From Austropuccinia psidii (Eukaryota; Basidiomycota; Pucciniomycetes; Pucciniales; Sphaerophragmiaceae), in assembly GCA_023105745.1 (NCBI GenBank), contig JALGQZ010000008.1, positions 44,203,618 to 44,267,617 on the forward strand: DNA of 64,000 nt. Reading direction: 5' to 3'. The notes under the pieces are model-generated. The model was given only the letters and a program-made list of their open reading frames with translations, had not been told where the DNA came from and did no database searches. This document shows positions 10,488 through 23,262 of the stretch, piece by piece. Within the stretch, counting starts at the first letter, position 1. Each line of letters begins with the position of its first letter. Both the position numbers and the translations under genes were made by a program.

Positions 10488-12613
10488 TGTGAGCCTTTGA
10501 AGTATGTATTACATACCCATAAGGCCACAAATAACTTTATAGACGTTTTATTTAGTCATAAAAATGACTTATCAGATGAATTCAAGATAAAAAATAACAA
10601 AAAAATATGAATTTATTTTTGATAAACAAGGTCATCAATATTATGTCATTTTTGCATTATAAATTAAAAATAATGTAGGGTAAACCCATATATTGTAATA
10701 CCCAAAAATTTTTATTTCTAGTGTCATTGGAAGATTTAAGAATCTTAAATTACCATTGCATGATTTATATACTTTTAATATTTTTTTGAATCGTCAAATT
10801 TAAGCCTAGATTTAAAGCTGCATAAGGTTTATGCAAACTTAAAGAAATTTAGTGAAAGCTGAGGTGTTGTGTATATTTACTGAATTGGCTAATTATTTGG
10901 CATACAGGCTGTTCATCCTGTGTGGGCTTATTGAAATTGGTTCAAAGCCATTGTATGGCTTTAAATATTCAAAAGCGCAAAATCCACATAAAGGGTGGCA
11001 CAAAGGAAAAAGGGAAAAAATAGCCAGGTTACCCAACTTCTGGAATTTTCAAGAACACAAATGAGGTTTACCTGCTATAGTGCAGTATTTTTGACCTTAT
11101 TTAAAATTTGACATTAGACATTAATTGAACATTGAAGTTTAAAATGGTTTATTCATCTTTTGGACAGGAATTTCAAGCTTCCAAAAGATAAATATCTATA
11201 TTCAGGCTTTTAATCAAGATTTTAAGAACTGTCAAAGGTTACTTAAGTCCAAATAAGCTTAAAATTAAATCTGAAAGCTCTTAAACCTTATGAAAAGTTA
11301 AGGTTTAGTGTGTATTGCTATTTTTACCTGGAAAAATAAAAATAACTTCAAAGATTTATAAAAATTACAATTCTCAAAGGACTTACTTGAAGGTTTCACA
11401 CAGATTATAAATTAATGTTATCTTTGTATTAATAAAATTATAAGTATACTTTATAGGTAAGAGTATTTGATATTTAGCCTTGAGAATACCTCTTTTAATT
11501 ATTCTTATAAAAAATCAATATTTCTTTAAAAATTGATTAAAAATCTTATTTAAAAAGTTTTTTCTTGAATGTTCCTTATTAATTTCCTCGTGTGAGGACC
11601 TTGAATATGAGAGAATTAATTCTATATAGAAACTTTAAATAATTTGCTTGAATGATAATTAAAGCTAATTGGAGTTAAGAATTACACTGGTAACTTGAAA
11701 TTTGAATTAAAATAAGTTACCTTACTGTAAGAGCCCTATTTTTAAGCATGGTATTTAAGGTTTAACTCAGTATTCCCTCTAAATTAATTATTGATCATGA
11801 GGGCTGCTTTGAAGGGATATAAGTCTTCCCATAATTGTTCTTGTCCATCATCATCATCATTCAATAAATCAAATTAAAAATTTAAACAGCTAAAGTTTTG
11901 TTAAATATCAAAGCCTATTATGAAGATATTTCTTAAGTTATCTGTTTCTTCATATTTTTGAGTAATTAGTTGAAGTTTTATAGTTCAGCTGATGTTGTCA
12001 TAATCACCAATAATTCATATCATATCATAAAATTTCTGTTTTGATCATCTTTTCAAATCCACAACTTCCTCTAAAAGTCCTTCAAATCTTCTTTCATAAC
12101 CAAAAATCTATTTTATTCTTTGAATAATTGATGTTTGGCATGTTCTCAACTTATGAAAATTATGTAATACTATGACTGTTTTTGTTTGAATTGTCTTATT
12201 AAATAAATATTATAAGTAGGTTTCTTCTGAATCTCTAAATGGGGTTTACCTAGTACTAGTTTTTTCATATAGAATTTCTCTATTAGAACATCTCTACAAA
12301 GTGTATGTGATAATTTGTTTGACAATTAATATTCCTATTATGAATAATTGGTCAATAGCATTATTATCCACATATAATTGTCTGATTAATATCCCTTATA
12401 TTTCTTATTATTAAAACCTTCAGTGACTAGAATAGTGATGGAATAATTATAATTTACCATAATTATCAATAATTGTTCTATTATCAAATTGTTTTCAATA
12501 ATGATATTAATTTGTGGCTATAATATCTAAGTATATTATATTTTCAACTGAGGAAAGTCAAAGTCCTCTTGCTTTTTTTAATATTATCAACCTTTTCATA
12601 GACAAACCTTACA
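10488..12613 (+). repeat. Gypsy-C copy 1 3' LTR
   Basis: It begins TGTGAGCC after a short purine tract and ends CAAACCTTACA at 12,613. The start aligns with the 3' LTR of copy 3 read from 61,719 leftward (shared TACATACCC-A-AGGCCACAA and GGTTACCCAACTTCTG/GGTACCCAACTTCTG), and the end aligns with copy 2's LTR edges. The length is about 2.1 kb. It is highly AT-rich and contains no gene. Confidence 0.7.
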
Positions 12614-13010
12614 AGAAATAAGATATTGAAATACAATTTTTTGAGGCACTTTGCCATCTATGTAGTGATGGAAAAGTATTTTTAGTGGGTTTTATTTGTT
12701 TAACTTTTGCCATTGCGAAAGAAACTGTGATACTTCAAAAATGATGTATTATATCAGCACTGCTAGAGAGAAAATCAAGCTATGTTACATGGCCAGATGG
12801 AAATGATTGGGTAGAGCTGTTATGGGTAATGCAAGCCAATAGATTTCAAGGGTGCATTGAATTTATTGAAAGAAACTTGGTTCCATTATTCAAAACCTCA
12901 CCCAAGGATCCTGAGGTTTAATTTGATTGGAATAATAAGTAAGTAGGAACCAATTTTATATTAATGGCTAAGAGCTAATATTTTTTGTTTTTATTTAATT
13001 GATAAATTTC
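12614..13010 (+). pseudogene. PIF/Harbinger transposase relic, N-terminal half
   Basis: The + strand reads FEALCHLCSDGKVFLVGFI, then AIAKETVILQK, and after one stop SSYVTWPDGNDWVELL, then QGCIEFIERNLVPLFKT and PKDPEV. This is the pattern of fungal DDE_Tnp_4 transposases (wWP..ER.E, GC.GFIDGT.IPL, DGEVYFDRKK); here the first catalytic Asp of FIDG is replaced (FIER). A GTAAGT donor at 12,939-12,944 follows directly, as if an intron began. It is interrupted at 13,011 by Gypsy-C copy 2, and the remainder resumes at 23,964. Confidence 0.7.
13006..13010. repeat. Target-site duplication of Gypsy-C copy 2 (left)
   Basis: ATTTC precedes the left LTR; ATTTG follows the right LTR at 23,964-23,968. Four of five bases match, as expected for an old insertion. 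Confidence 0.6.
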
Positions 13011-14701
13011 TGTAAGGTTTGACTATGAAACAATAAGCAAATATTACTAATAATTTACTTATTGTACTATTAATGTCCTAATGTAATGAATAATATGCTT
13101 CAAAATACCTATAATGATAGATATATATTACAATTCTGGTGTAAAATTCATTTTATTATTAATAAATAAGAGTATAATATAAATTTATTATCAAATAATA
13201 GAATAAATTGAAGATATTAATATATTTATGGAAATTTATTAACGTTACAAAAGATTAATAAATTTATAGAAACTTGAGATTTAATAATAAATAACAATTA
13301 TGAGAAATAATATTACTAATGTTATAGTCATTAATAATAACATTAAAAGAAAGATAAGCTACTTTCAACAATTAAGATAATAATTTTGATTTCATTTTAG
13401 CCTAAGAATATAAATATAGCTTATTTGAATTGTATTGACAATAAAAAAATAGAGAGATTACAAATTTTAATATTTTTACATGGATTTGGAGATTTTAAGA
13501 GAATTTAACAAATGAAAAGAAGAAATTATTTAATAAAATACAAAATAATTATTACTAAAAGATACAACTTTGATCTTTAATAATATAATATTTTTATATT
13601 TAAGAATAAAGAAATTTACCTTTTATTTAATATTTTTATTGTATTTGTAGTGTCTGAGGGGGAATAGACAAAGAAGGAGTCCTTTTATAGTGAAGATATT
13701 TCCTTCTAGTAATAAGATACCCTATTTTAGACATGTATTGATTTAATACACTGGAATTGACAAGTATTTTGAGGTTTGGTGTTGACTACCACATTATTAA
13801 ACCTTTTTATCTCAGTATTAGGCCATTGCTTAGAGATATCACTATAACTCTAATTTTCTGACATCATAATATTGGAAAATAATTTCATTTTGTGAATTAT
13901 ATCAGCTTTGATCATAAGATACTATTATACACTAGCTTTCTCTCTTATTCAACTGTTAAATTCAAATAAAGATTAGAGTTATTGATCATAAATGATTGTT
14001 TTGAGCCTTGGATTTGAGGTTTAATGCCTTGTAAAGTTTTCCCACTAAAGAAATTAATAGGGTTATTTTAATATCTTAGCAAGTACCCACCAATATTCCA
14101 AGAAGATTTTATTACCTTTTCAAAACTTTATTTCTGATGATTTTTCCTGTAGTTAATCATTTCCATGAAAATTTACTATTTTGTAATTCAAACCATGATT
14201 TAATAGGGTTATACCTTAAATATCATGATTAAAATTGGATCATAATTAAGATATGGGCTAGTAAGACTTTAATATCTGATGTATTTTAATTTTTTACCGC
14301 CTTTAATTGAAAGTGGTCAACAGCTATTGAGATTTTTCCCAATGTCGCCTTATACATTTTAACCTTGTTGGTAGCTTTATCTTTTAATAAACGATTTATC
14401 ATAGGTAATTCAAGGGTTATTAGCCAAAAGCATTAATATATGCACTGATAATAAGAATGCCTATATTCAAGTTATTCAGTAAGTAATGGGCTTACAGATG
14501 TGACATAAAAGGTTCATTTATGTAGTGCTTGATGAAGGAACCAATGGTGTAGTTTATTTTACATGTTTATTAATTTTTTTGTGATTTTTTATGCAGTTTT
14601 TACTTATTTTAACATTTTAATTTCAATTCTTATTATATAAATAAGTTTTGTAATGCAGTTTTGTGACCTATTTGGATATCTGGCCATATCTCAGAGGCTG
14701 A
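13011..14701 (-). repeat. Gypsy-C copy 2 3' LTR
   Basis: It aligns with 21,811-22,300 over its left part and with 23,415-23,963 over its right part (shared TATATGCACTGATAATAA, AAGTGGT-ACAGC, TTTCAATTCTTATTATA). The two LTRs are clearly diverged, so the insertion is old. No gene is present. Confidence 0.8.
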
Positions 14702-16260
14702 AATTCCTTGTCACCAAAAACAATTGTACCACAATATGATATAATTACATAGAGTATCATCCACTTTCTTACTCCTTCAATAGACGCTCTTAGTCTTGAA
14801 GCTCAATAATGCTCAATTTTCTTATTTTTTGGGTCTTCTTCTTCCATTTTTGAACCTCCTTAATGGTTTATCAGCATTATTTATATATCCTTCAAGTAGC
14901 AAGTCATATTCCCTAGTTGTTTTTCTGCACCTCAAAAGGTATTACCTCTCTTTTTTGTTGCTTTTTCTCTAATATTTAAGGACTTTCACAATTTTCTTTT
15001 CTTCACCTTCTCCTAGATGGTGAATTTAAAGTGGTGGTTTAATTCCTAAGGGAAATAATTCCTTGTACCTTGAGCTTTAGTATTTTATCAGACTTACAGG
15101 GAAAACTCGGTGTTTGTTCATTAAATCAGCTGTTAATTACAGTGGGAAATAACTAGGTCCATTCAGGGATTTTATCATGAAACTTCCTGAAAAGGAATAT
15201 TTCAGTTTCTTTGGCCCTTAAATTTTGCTAAAGCTCAGAGTTGATAAAAAGCCTGAGTCTCCTACTTTAAAATTTGATGACTTGTGACTTTTTTCCCATT
15301 TTTCATTTGCATATTTGAAAGAATCTTGAATACATCCATTTTCATGATGTCTTGCTTTGTCAAGAATTATCTAAAAATTGCTTTATGTTGGATTTATATC
15401 AACCAATTCCTTTTTGAGAGTGTCATAAGGTAGTCTTGGGTTCCAAAATTCTTCAAACCTTGCAGGTTTTTTAGCAGTTGATTAAGAAATTGGTGTCTTA
15501 TATTCCAGTTCAAGAGCTGGTATCAGAGTACCCAAATCATGGGTAAAACCATCATAGAAATTGAGTTGTAAGCCCTAATCACAGAATCTTCTGATAATAT
15601 CTTCCAGAGTTTGTATCATTCTCTCTGATAGTACATTACTTTGAGGTTTATATGCTTTTTAGAATGATAGCTTTGTTCCAAACATGTTATGGAGATTCTT
15701 CCATAAGGCTGAAGTCAATTTGGGATCTCTATCACTTATTATATTTTGGAATAAGCCTGTTTGGCTAAAACCTCTGTTTCATGTCATTATAGATATTTTC
15801 ATAGCTGTATCATCTTGATAACATGGCAAAAACATTGGGGATTTATTGCACTTATCAACTAAAACTAGGAATTCATTGAAGCTTCTTTTTCCTCCTGGGG
15901 GTAGAGTTGTTAGCCAATCCATATGAGCTATTTCCCATGGTATTTTGGTTCTTGTATTTGTATCATCATAGAAGAGTTTTTTACTTGTGTCTCTATTTGC
16001 CTTTGGAACCTGTCACAATTTTGGCAGTATTCTGGAACATCATTTCTCCAATTTGGCCACCAAGACCAGGCTGTTACTCTTTCTAGTGTCCTATCTCCTG
16101 AGAGATGTCCAGATACAAAAATAGAATGGAATTCATGTATTATTGTGCTTATTAAAACTCTATCTTTCAAGGTCATAACACATGTGTGTTTGGTATTATG
16201 ATAAAGGATTCCATCAATTAGGTGGAATATTCCTTCATCATATACTTTTCTCCATCATTC
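14702..16260 (-). pseudogene. Gypsy-C copy 2 integrase relic
   Basis: On the - strand an open frame at 15,928-16,176 gives the zinc-binding domain: HEFHSIFVSGHLSGDRTLE, then TAWSWWPNWRNDVPEYCQN and CDRFQ. Its second cysteine pair is damaged (CDRFQ in place of CDRCQ). Downstream the catalytic core and C-terminal part can be followed only through many stops towards 14,702. The protein would have joined the DNA copy to the genome; it is broken here. Confidence 0.75.
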
Positions 16261-16940
16261 ATCTATTTTGGAAGATAATGATGGGTTTTTTCAATCTTTT
16301 ATTAAGATCTGGTATAACATATGACAATTTGTATCCATCTTATAGCTTTCTTTGACTTGATTAAAGAACTCTTTGCAAATGTTTGTGAGACATATTCCTT
16401 CTATATGATATTATTCCTGTGGTACCCATGCTGGGTTCTGTGGTGTATTTTCCAGAGCTTAGCTGCTAAGATCATTTGAGTTTTTGTGAATATTTCCAGA
16501 TTTATGAACCATAGGTATATTTCCATTATATTCTTGGATATGAATCTGACATTTCAGCATATTTCTATTTGGTATTCTCATATTTAGTAATGATTTAACA
16601 TAATTACATTCTGTAATGACATCAAAGAATGTTCCATTCAAGTAATATTGTGGTTTTCCTAAGTCCCACACTAAGCAAAGGAATTCAATTTGAATTTCTC
16701 CATACCTTGCTTCTGTTGGCTTAATTTATCTTGAGATAAAGAAAATTGGTTGTTCATCAGGCTTACCATTGATTATTTGTGTTTGGTGTAATGATTCACC
16801 TAATTCTTCTCCACAAGCATAAGTGTACAGCTTGAAAGGTAGTTTCCAATCTGGAATTAAAAGCGGGGGAATTTGTGAGGGCCTTTTTCATTTACTCATA
16901 TGCTTCAAATATTACATCGGTCATTTCATAAAATATTCTT
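16261..16940 (-). pseudogene. Gypsy-C copy 2 RNase H relic
   Basis: The open frame at 16,459-16,671 reads [20 protein letters not shown], then [20 protein letters not shown]. In the family the matching phrase is [23 protein letters not shown], so the catalytic Asp is Glu here (ITEC). Flanking sequence to 16,940 shows more of the domain with stops. Confidence 0.75.
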
Positions 16941-17790
16941 TGGTCACAGAGTTCATAAAAAGATTTTGAAATTTTTGCAAAGTATTTCATATGTTTCCTG
17001 TAATATGCAGCAAATAATAAGAATTATTTCATTTCTTCCTTAGTTTGAGGAATTGTTTCTAAGTAATACTGCTGCTACTTTATTTTCATCTATTCCCAAA
17101 CTTATTCCAGAAAATACATGTCCTAGTGCCTTTAGTTCACTGTATGCAAAATGACATTTTTTGATGATATTTACATATTTACTTTACCTATTTTCTGAAA
17201 TACTCCTTCAAGCCTTTTTAGGTTATTTTCTCAAGTTTCCTAGCAAATTATAATATCATCAATGTAGATAATTATGCATCCCTCTGATAATTCTTCAGGG
17301 AATATAGTGTCCATCATTCTTTGGTAATGGCAAGAGGAATTTTTTATACTAAATGGAATTCTTGGGTATTCATATATTCCACAGTGGACTATTATCCTAA
17401 GTAGTTTTATTTCATGATATTCTAGGACATTCTCCTGAAATCCTTTAAGGGCATCCATGCTGTAGTGAACCTAGCTTTTGAAATTTATGTTAATTTCTAA
17501 TTGATCCTAGGTATTTGATATCTGCCAGGGATATTATTGCTATTAAAAGATCTAAATTCCCCTACCATCATTTATTTAACATTTTTCCGGGCTATAATGA
17601 CTGGTTTAGCTACTTCTACTTGTTAATTATGGAATAATTTTTTAAATCATTTAGGTCCATCAATTCTTCAATGTGAACTTCTAATAAATTTCTAGCCCTT
17701 GGTCTAGCTGGGTAAGCTGTTCTCCTCAACAGGGGTGGTTAAGGCTTTTTTGCATTTGGAATAATGTCTACCTAATGTTCAAAAATAGCA
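16941..17790 (-). pseudogene. Gypsy-C copy 2 reverse transcriptase relic
   Basis: The open frame at 17,240-17,458 preserves the palm: MDALKGFQENVL, LRIIVHCGIYEYPRIPFSI and the intact catalytic box IIYIDDIIIC. Sequence on both sides continues the domain with frameshifts. The upstream end runs towards the protease region, where a tandem duplication begins. Confidence 0.8.
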
Positions 17791-17799
17791 CCTTCTGGC

Positions 17800-18860
17800 T
17801 ATCCATCAGTTGCAAAGGCACTTTTTTACTTTTATAAGAGATCAATCAATTTTTCTTTCATTTTTCCTGTTAATTCTGGATTTAGTTCTACCTCTATAAT
17901 TTTTTTACTCATGAGTACTTGTTTTTCTGGGCTTTTCTCTTGATTATTTATAGCAATAATTTTTTTTGTTGTTTAAAAAACCAAATTTCTGTCTTTTATT
18001 GTCCCCTATGGTAAAATATCTGTCTTTTTGGTTAGAGATCTCAATAACATAGATTGATAAGTAATAATCTCCAAGTATAAAATGGTTACTAGTACAGTTG
18101 TCCATTACTAAAGTCTCTACTTTAGCTCTTATAAATTGGGAAGGGTGTGGAAAAATTATTTTTAAGTCAATCATTCGAAGGGGCTTCATGCTTTCACTTG
18201 CATTACCAGATTTAAATTCGTGTATTGGTATACGTTTTTCTTCCCAATCCTGTATAATTGTTTTTAAATAATGTTTTGCTTCATTTAGAATAATATCAGA
18301 CTCATTTCCAATGATTGCACCTAGTGTTCCTTTTCATCTTTAAAGGCACTTTTGTATAGGTATAAGAGTTCAATATATTTTTCCTTAATTTTACTGCTGA
18401 TGCATTATTTAATTCTCCCTCTTTTAGTTGTTTACTTATGAATAAGTGTTTCTATGGGGTTGTTTCCTGATTTTATAAACATATTTTGTTTCTTATTGAT
18501 AAAGAAGCCAAATTTTTGGCTTTTTTTATATTCTATGGTAAAATATCTATCTTTTTGGTTAGACATACATATGCCATAAATTGATAAGTACTAATTTCAA
18601 AGTATGAAATGGTTACTAGTACAGTTTTCAATTAATACAAACTCCACTTTCATTCTTATACATTGAGATGAATTTGGGAAAATCAATGCTAAGTGAATGA
18701 CTTCAAGGGGCTACATGCTTTTACTTTCATGACTAAGCTTGACTCCTTGTATTGGTATGAGTTGATTTTTCCAATGTGGTACAAGTGTTTGTAGATAATT
18801 TTTTCCAACACATGTGCAGTATTCTCCTGTGTCCAGAATTAATCTTTTCTCTTGGGTTTT
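17800..18860 (-). repeat. 527-bp tandem duplication in the protease region
   Basis: Two adjacent copies are offset by 527-528 bp. GGTTACTAGTACAG lies at 18,084 and 18,611; AAAGGCACTTTT lies at about 17,814 and 18,342; the phrase for YLSIY...DRYFTIG is present in both. The stretch encodes the segment between the protease core and reverse transcriptase, so the element carries it twice in a row. The copies have since diverged. Confidence 0.75.
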
Positions 18861-18990
18861 TGACATGAAAATAATTAAAATTGATTTTCCAGAAGTATAG
18901 CCCATTCCTTTTGCAGGTTTGGGTGTATGAAATTTGGCATCCTGTATGTCTGTAAGCCATGTATCAGATCTTCCAGTTTGTGGCAAATTT
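18700..18990 (-). pseudogene. Gypsy-C copy 2 protease relic
   Basis: The open frame at 18,711-18,986 reads IQDAKFHTPKPAKGMGYTSG, then LILDTGEYCTCVGKNYLQTL. The catalytic Asp-Thr-Gly triad of the retroviral-type aspartic protease is still present (DTG), unlike copy 1. The following segment is the one that is tandemly duplicated. Confidence 0.8.
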
Positions 18991-21130
18991 AAGTTTACAT
19001 GGAGTACTTCATAGATTAAATAAATATTACCATTTTGTGCATTAATTATTTTGATTTAATCACTTTCAGAGGTTTCTAATTCTTCAATATCTTTTTCAGA
19101 ATCATACTCTTCCACTTTATCATTGTTGTCTTCAATTTCCACAATTTCATTAATTTTTGCATTTTTGAGAAAATTATTAGCTAAGTGCCCAATACAACCA
19201 CATTCATGGAGTTTCCTTTGCTCATTGGTGTTATCTCTTTTGAAAGGCTCTTTTTCTTTGTCATTTTTGATAAATGGTTGGTTTGGGCTTTTTATGTCCA
19301 ATTTTTTCCATGTTCTGCCAATTTTGGGTCTTGTCACAATGTCCTCTAGTGTATTGATATATTCTTAAGTAGAACATGGCTCTATCCACCTGCTTCTTAG
19401 GGAATGTTCCGCTTCTCCTACACTTTTTGAATATTTTTATATGAGCCATTTTTTGTGACATTTCTGGATATAATGTGGTTAATAGTTCAACTTGTTTTCA
19501 GAACAAAGAAACAGGATTTTCTTTCTCTGGGTAAAAGAATGAGTTTTCAAACTAACTTTCTTTATTATACCTCCAGGAATCATATTCCCACTTGGTGATT
19601 ATTTCATTTTTCCACCACTACCAAGTATTTTTGCCATTTGTTTGTCTTATGCCATAATACCATTTCTTTGAAGATTTCTCAAACAAGGAACTTAATTTTT
19701 CAGTGCTTAACTCCTCTGTTATGGAATAATCCTCTTGAAACATGTCAATTGTTTTAAGAATTGACATATGGTCATATTCACCTTCACCTGTGAATGTTTG
19801 CCATTATTTCAATTTAGGTCCTTCCTTCATTGAGACTTGGTTATTTCCTTTATTATTTAAGTCTGTTATGAAGGAATTTTTCAATTCCTCTTTTTGATTA
19901 ACAGGAACTTTTATATGGGAAAATGGGGTTTATAAATTTGGAATATTTGAATTGCTTTCATTTATTTTATCCATTTTCTCAGTAATAAGTCTGATTTCAC
20001 TTTCAATATCATCTTTAATATTCAGTCTTTCTTCCTCAATTCTTTCTGCATGTTCCAGAAGTAGGTTTTGGTATTATGAAGTATTTTCTTTGAATTTTTC
20101 AACAAAAATGGCTAATTTGTTCAGTTTTTCTGTCAGGCTTTCAATACTTTGGTCATAATTAGTTGTCAAAGTTTTTCTTTCATATATTTCATTCACTTGA
20201 ACAGCTTTTTTTTTCCTTGTATTACCTTTTTGGTATTGTAAATCCAAAATTTTTGTTTATTATTTTCAACCATAAATTTAATATTGTCTATTTCTTTCTT
20301 ATTTTGTACAGCTATTTGAGTTAGAGATAATATACTATTTCTTATTTCTTTCAGTGATAATAAGATTTGTTTAATGTCTTTTGAAGTTTTTATACTAATT
20401 TTAATTTCTGTTAAAGTATCTACAAAATAAGGAGGCAAAGCTATTTCTTTGTAAAAAATTGTTGTCTCATTCTTTGCTCCTCTTTGTCCTTGAATTCCAC
20501 ATAGTTCCTGGCCATTTTACAAAAATTGGCCATGGAATATTTTTGGACTCTTGGTATCCTGTAACTTTGGTAATATGGTTTCCTCCAGTTCTTTCTCTTG
20601 TTCTTCTTCCCCTCTTGGGGAGGTTGGCTTTCTGGTGGCTTGCTGGTAGAAGCTACTGGGGCTTCTTCCTTTCTCACCTTCCTCTTTTTGTTGTTCCAAT
20701 GCTTCATCTTTTTGATATCAGGTTTGGATGATTGTGGACTCCATCAATTGGAGTATTTCACTATTTCCTCCTCTTTAAAGAACTTTTTGAGGATTCTCCA
20801 GGAGTTCAACACTCCTTGGTGGATTTGTGGCATCTTTCCCAATCTTTTTCTTTGTACACTTTGTAATACTGTTTGTACTGGCTCATGTAGTGTCTATCTG
20901 TTCCCTCTGAATGTGACTGGTTTCTTTTGGAATTACTCTTACTTAGTTCCAATTCTTTTTCCAAGATTTGGGCATTTCTGAGACTTTCCTTTGGGATATG
21001 ACACTTCCTTGTGTGGATTCTATTCCACTGGTAATTTTTTCTCTATTTCCCCTTTTGTGGGATCATTTCTACCTCTGAGTCCACCTCCATATGATTGGGT
21101 GGAGTACTGTAAACTTCTTCTAGTAGTCAT
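18991..21130 (-). pseudogene. Gypsy-C copy 2 Gag relic
   Basis: The start is the ATG at 21,130 (MTTRRSLQYSTQSYGGGLRG), which matches the N-terminus of this rust Gag family. Downstream pieces are 20,441-20,707 (KVRKEEAPVASTSKPPESQP, then YRIPRVQKYSMANFCKMARN), a coiled region at 20,193-20,438, and 19,056-19,337 with the degraded knuckle HECGCIGHLANNFLKNAKIN and an acidic tail. Stops and shifts separate them. Over 20,517-20,700 a second frame also reads like family protein (GRSPSSFYQQA, EKELEETILPKLQD). Confidence 0.75.
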
Positions 21131-21810
21131 AATTGAAATAAAATCATAAAATAAAATACTGTAGAAAGATTTGTTCTTTTATGGAATTTAAATAAAGGTG
21201 CTCACCTTCAGAGTCCTTAATGGTGGGTCCTGAAAAAACTAATTTCTTAGCTTTTCTGTTTTTGGTAACAAATGGTGTTGGAAAGCTTTGGAAAGTTTCT
21301 TTCACCAATAATTCAAAAGTGGTTTGGGGGCTATCTGCAAACACTATAAAAGACAAATAAATCCACTTCTTCTTATAAAAAGTGTTATTCTTGGAAAGAT
21401 ATGGAAATTTCCATGTAAAAATTGGTTTTATATCTTTTTATGTAAGAGAAATGAGTAAGAAAAATCATTGAAATGTTTTTTTATCTTTCCTTTTGCTTTT
21501 TTTTTGAAAAAGAAAAAATAGAAAGTTGATATGACTCTTTAGAATTAAATTCCAATAAAATTTCAATTTTTATTTTGAAGTATATTTTGTAATCACTAGA
21601 GTCCTGAAAGAAAGTTCTTGGAAGTCTCAGGATTTCAAAAACCATGTGTAAGACAATTCATTTGCTTTTCAAATGGCTCAATAGCTTTTAAAATCAATAA
21701 ATATGAAATTGCTATATATCTTTATGATTGTAATTATAATTTCTTGCATAAAAACAATCTGAATATTTTCATAATGTCATTCAAGTAAGTATCACAGCTA
21801 GGCCCACAAA
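21131..21810 (-). other. Gypsy-C copy 2 leader and primer-binding region
   Basis: This is the untranslated leader between the 5' LTR and gag. Reading on the - strand just inside the LTR gives TTTGTGGGCCTAGCTGTGAT, the expected place for the primer-binding site. I cannot match it to a particular tRNA or to the LTR by eye. Confidence 0.4.
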
Positions 21811-22300
21811 TGTAAGGTTTGACTATGAAACAATGAATGAAAATAGCTCATAATTTACTAATTATACTATTAATTTCCTAATTTAATGAAAAATAAGATT
21901 AAAAATTACTATAGTAATAAAGATATATTATAATTATGGGGTACAATTTAGTATATTATCAAAAAATAAGAATATAATATAAATTTATTATAAATTAAAA
22001 TAATAAAATGAATATATTAATAGATGGAGAATTGATATATTTATAGCAATTTATTAATGTTGGAAAAAGCTAATAAATTCATAGATAATTGATATTTAAT
22101 AATAAGTCACAATTTATAACAATATTATTACTAATGTTAAGGTTATATATTAATATAAATACTATTTATATTACTATTAGCCTTATGAAAAATAATAATA
22201 AAGAAAAAATATTATCATAAGAGAAATAACCTATTTTCACCACTTTCAAAATCACTTTTTATTTCTTTAAACCTAAGAATATAAATAAAACTTCTTTAAA

Positions 22301-23262
22301 TGTCACAGGGGCTCTTATGGAAGCAAGAGTGGCCTGGCAATCAGGAATCAAGAACTCACTTGGAGGGCTACAAAAGAATAAATAAATATGAAGAATATAT
22401 TTTTTAAGGAAGAATAAAGTTAAAGACAAGTATGCCTAAGATAAAGAGAAAAGGGAAGCCAATGGCCAAGATGATAAAGAAATCCAAAAGCCAAAGAGCC
22501 AAGCAAATGAATCCTCAATTCACTGTTTTAACCTGCAAGAAAGAACAACAGAATTAGTAAAGAATATGACAACCAATATCCACTGACAGGCAAAGAAGAA
22601 AAAAGGTGCAAATGACTGACTTAAGATTATCAGTAGTTACTTTAATAAATGAAAGAAAATAAGGATGAAAATAAATCCAATATACTCATTAACTGGGGAA
22701 AAAGTCCTCAGGTGATGACAGGTGGCCAGTATATGTGAAAAGCTGAAAGGCTGATCCTGGAAGGTGAGTCACCCGGCTGTATTGTCTGCATTGGGACAAT
22801 ACAGTTCTGGCCATTTTGAGAATTAAACTGTGTGACTGAATTCCCACAGTGGAATATGAATTTGCCCAAATGGGTCAAGGCCATACATGATGCTTGATTA
22901 CTACCTGTATGGACCAATTGAGTTTTCCAAGGAATGCTGAGTACTTTATTCCTTGAAAATGATTGAAATAATTTATAACCTCTGAGAATTTCCCTTAGAA
23001 TAGTCCTGATGAGAATTGAAAACCCAGCTTCTGCAGGACCAGGTGGTTGGCGTCCTTGAATGGTCTTCTGGTAGCCGCAAGGGAATTGCCAGACTGAATA
23101 GCTGAAAGATCCTCATTTGAAATTGGTGATGTATTGGGGACTTTATTTGGAATCACGTAATTTGGTCCTGAAAACATCACCATTGGATTGCTGAGCAAAA
23201 ATGGTGCATAATGGTATATTATACCATATATGCACCACTCCTGGATCCTTGAGTGCAGGGTC
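22301..23262 (-). mobile_element. Truncated LTR of the A/B chromovirus family
   Basis: It starts TGTCACAGGGGCTCTTATGG like the A and B LTRs (+ strand view). It contains the family hairpin (CTGGGGAAAAAGTCCTCAG, about 22,694) and the GGTGCATAATGG phrase shared with the solo LTR at 5,996. It stops near 23,262, before the TGGCCA- or TGCGCA-rich part, and abuts a fragment of Gypsy-C pol. No second LTR or internal sequence is present. Confidence 0.75.

Larger units (their letters stand above)
4591..12613 (+). mobile_element. Gypsy-C copy 1, truncated decayed Ty3/gypsy
   Basis: A Ty3/gypsy element in sense orientation, broken by stops and frameshifts. The order is gag, protease, reverse transcriptase, RNase H, integrase, 3' LTR, as in this rust family. 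The 5' LTR and the start of gag are missing, cut at the junction with repeat D. A solo LTR of another family interrupts the reverse transcriptase region at 5,996-7,613. Key catalytic residues are gone (see parts). It ends in CAAACCTTACA at 12,613, matching the LTR ends of copies 2 and 3. Confidence 0.85.

Noticed and set aside
20459..20981. + strand frames of 90 and 127 codons
   Set aside because: They are antisense shadows of the Gypsy-C copy 2 gag, with hydrophobic low-complexity peptides.
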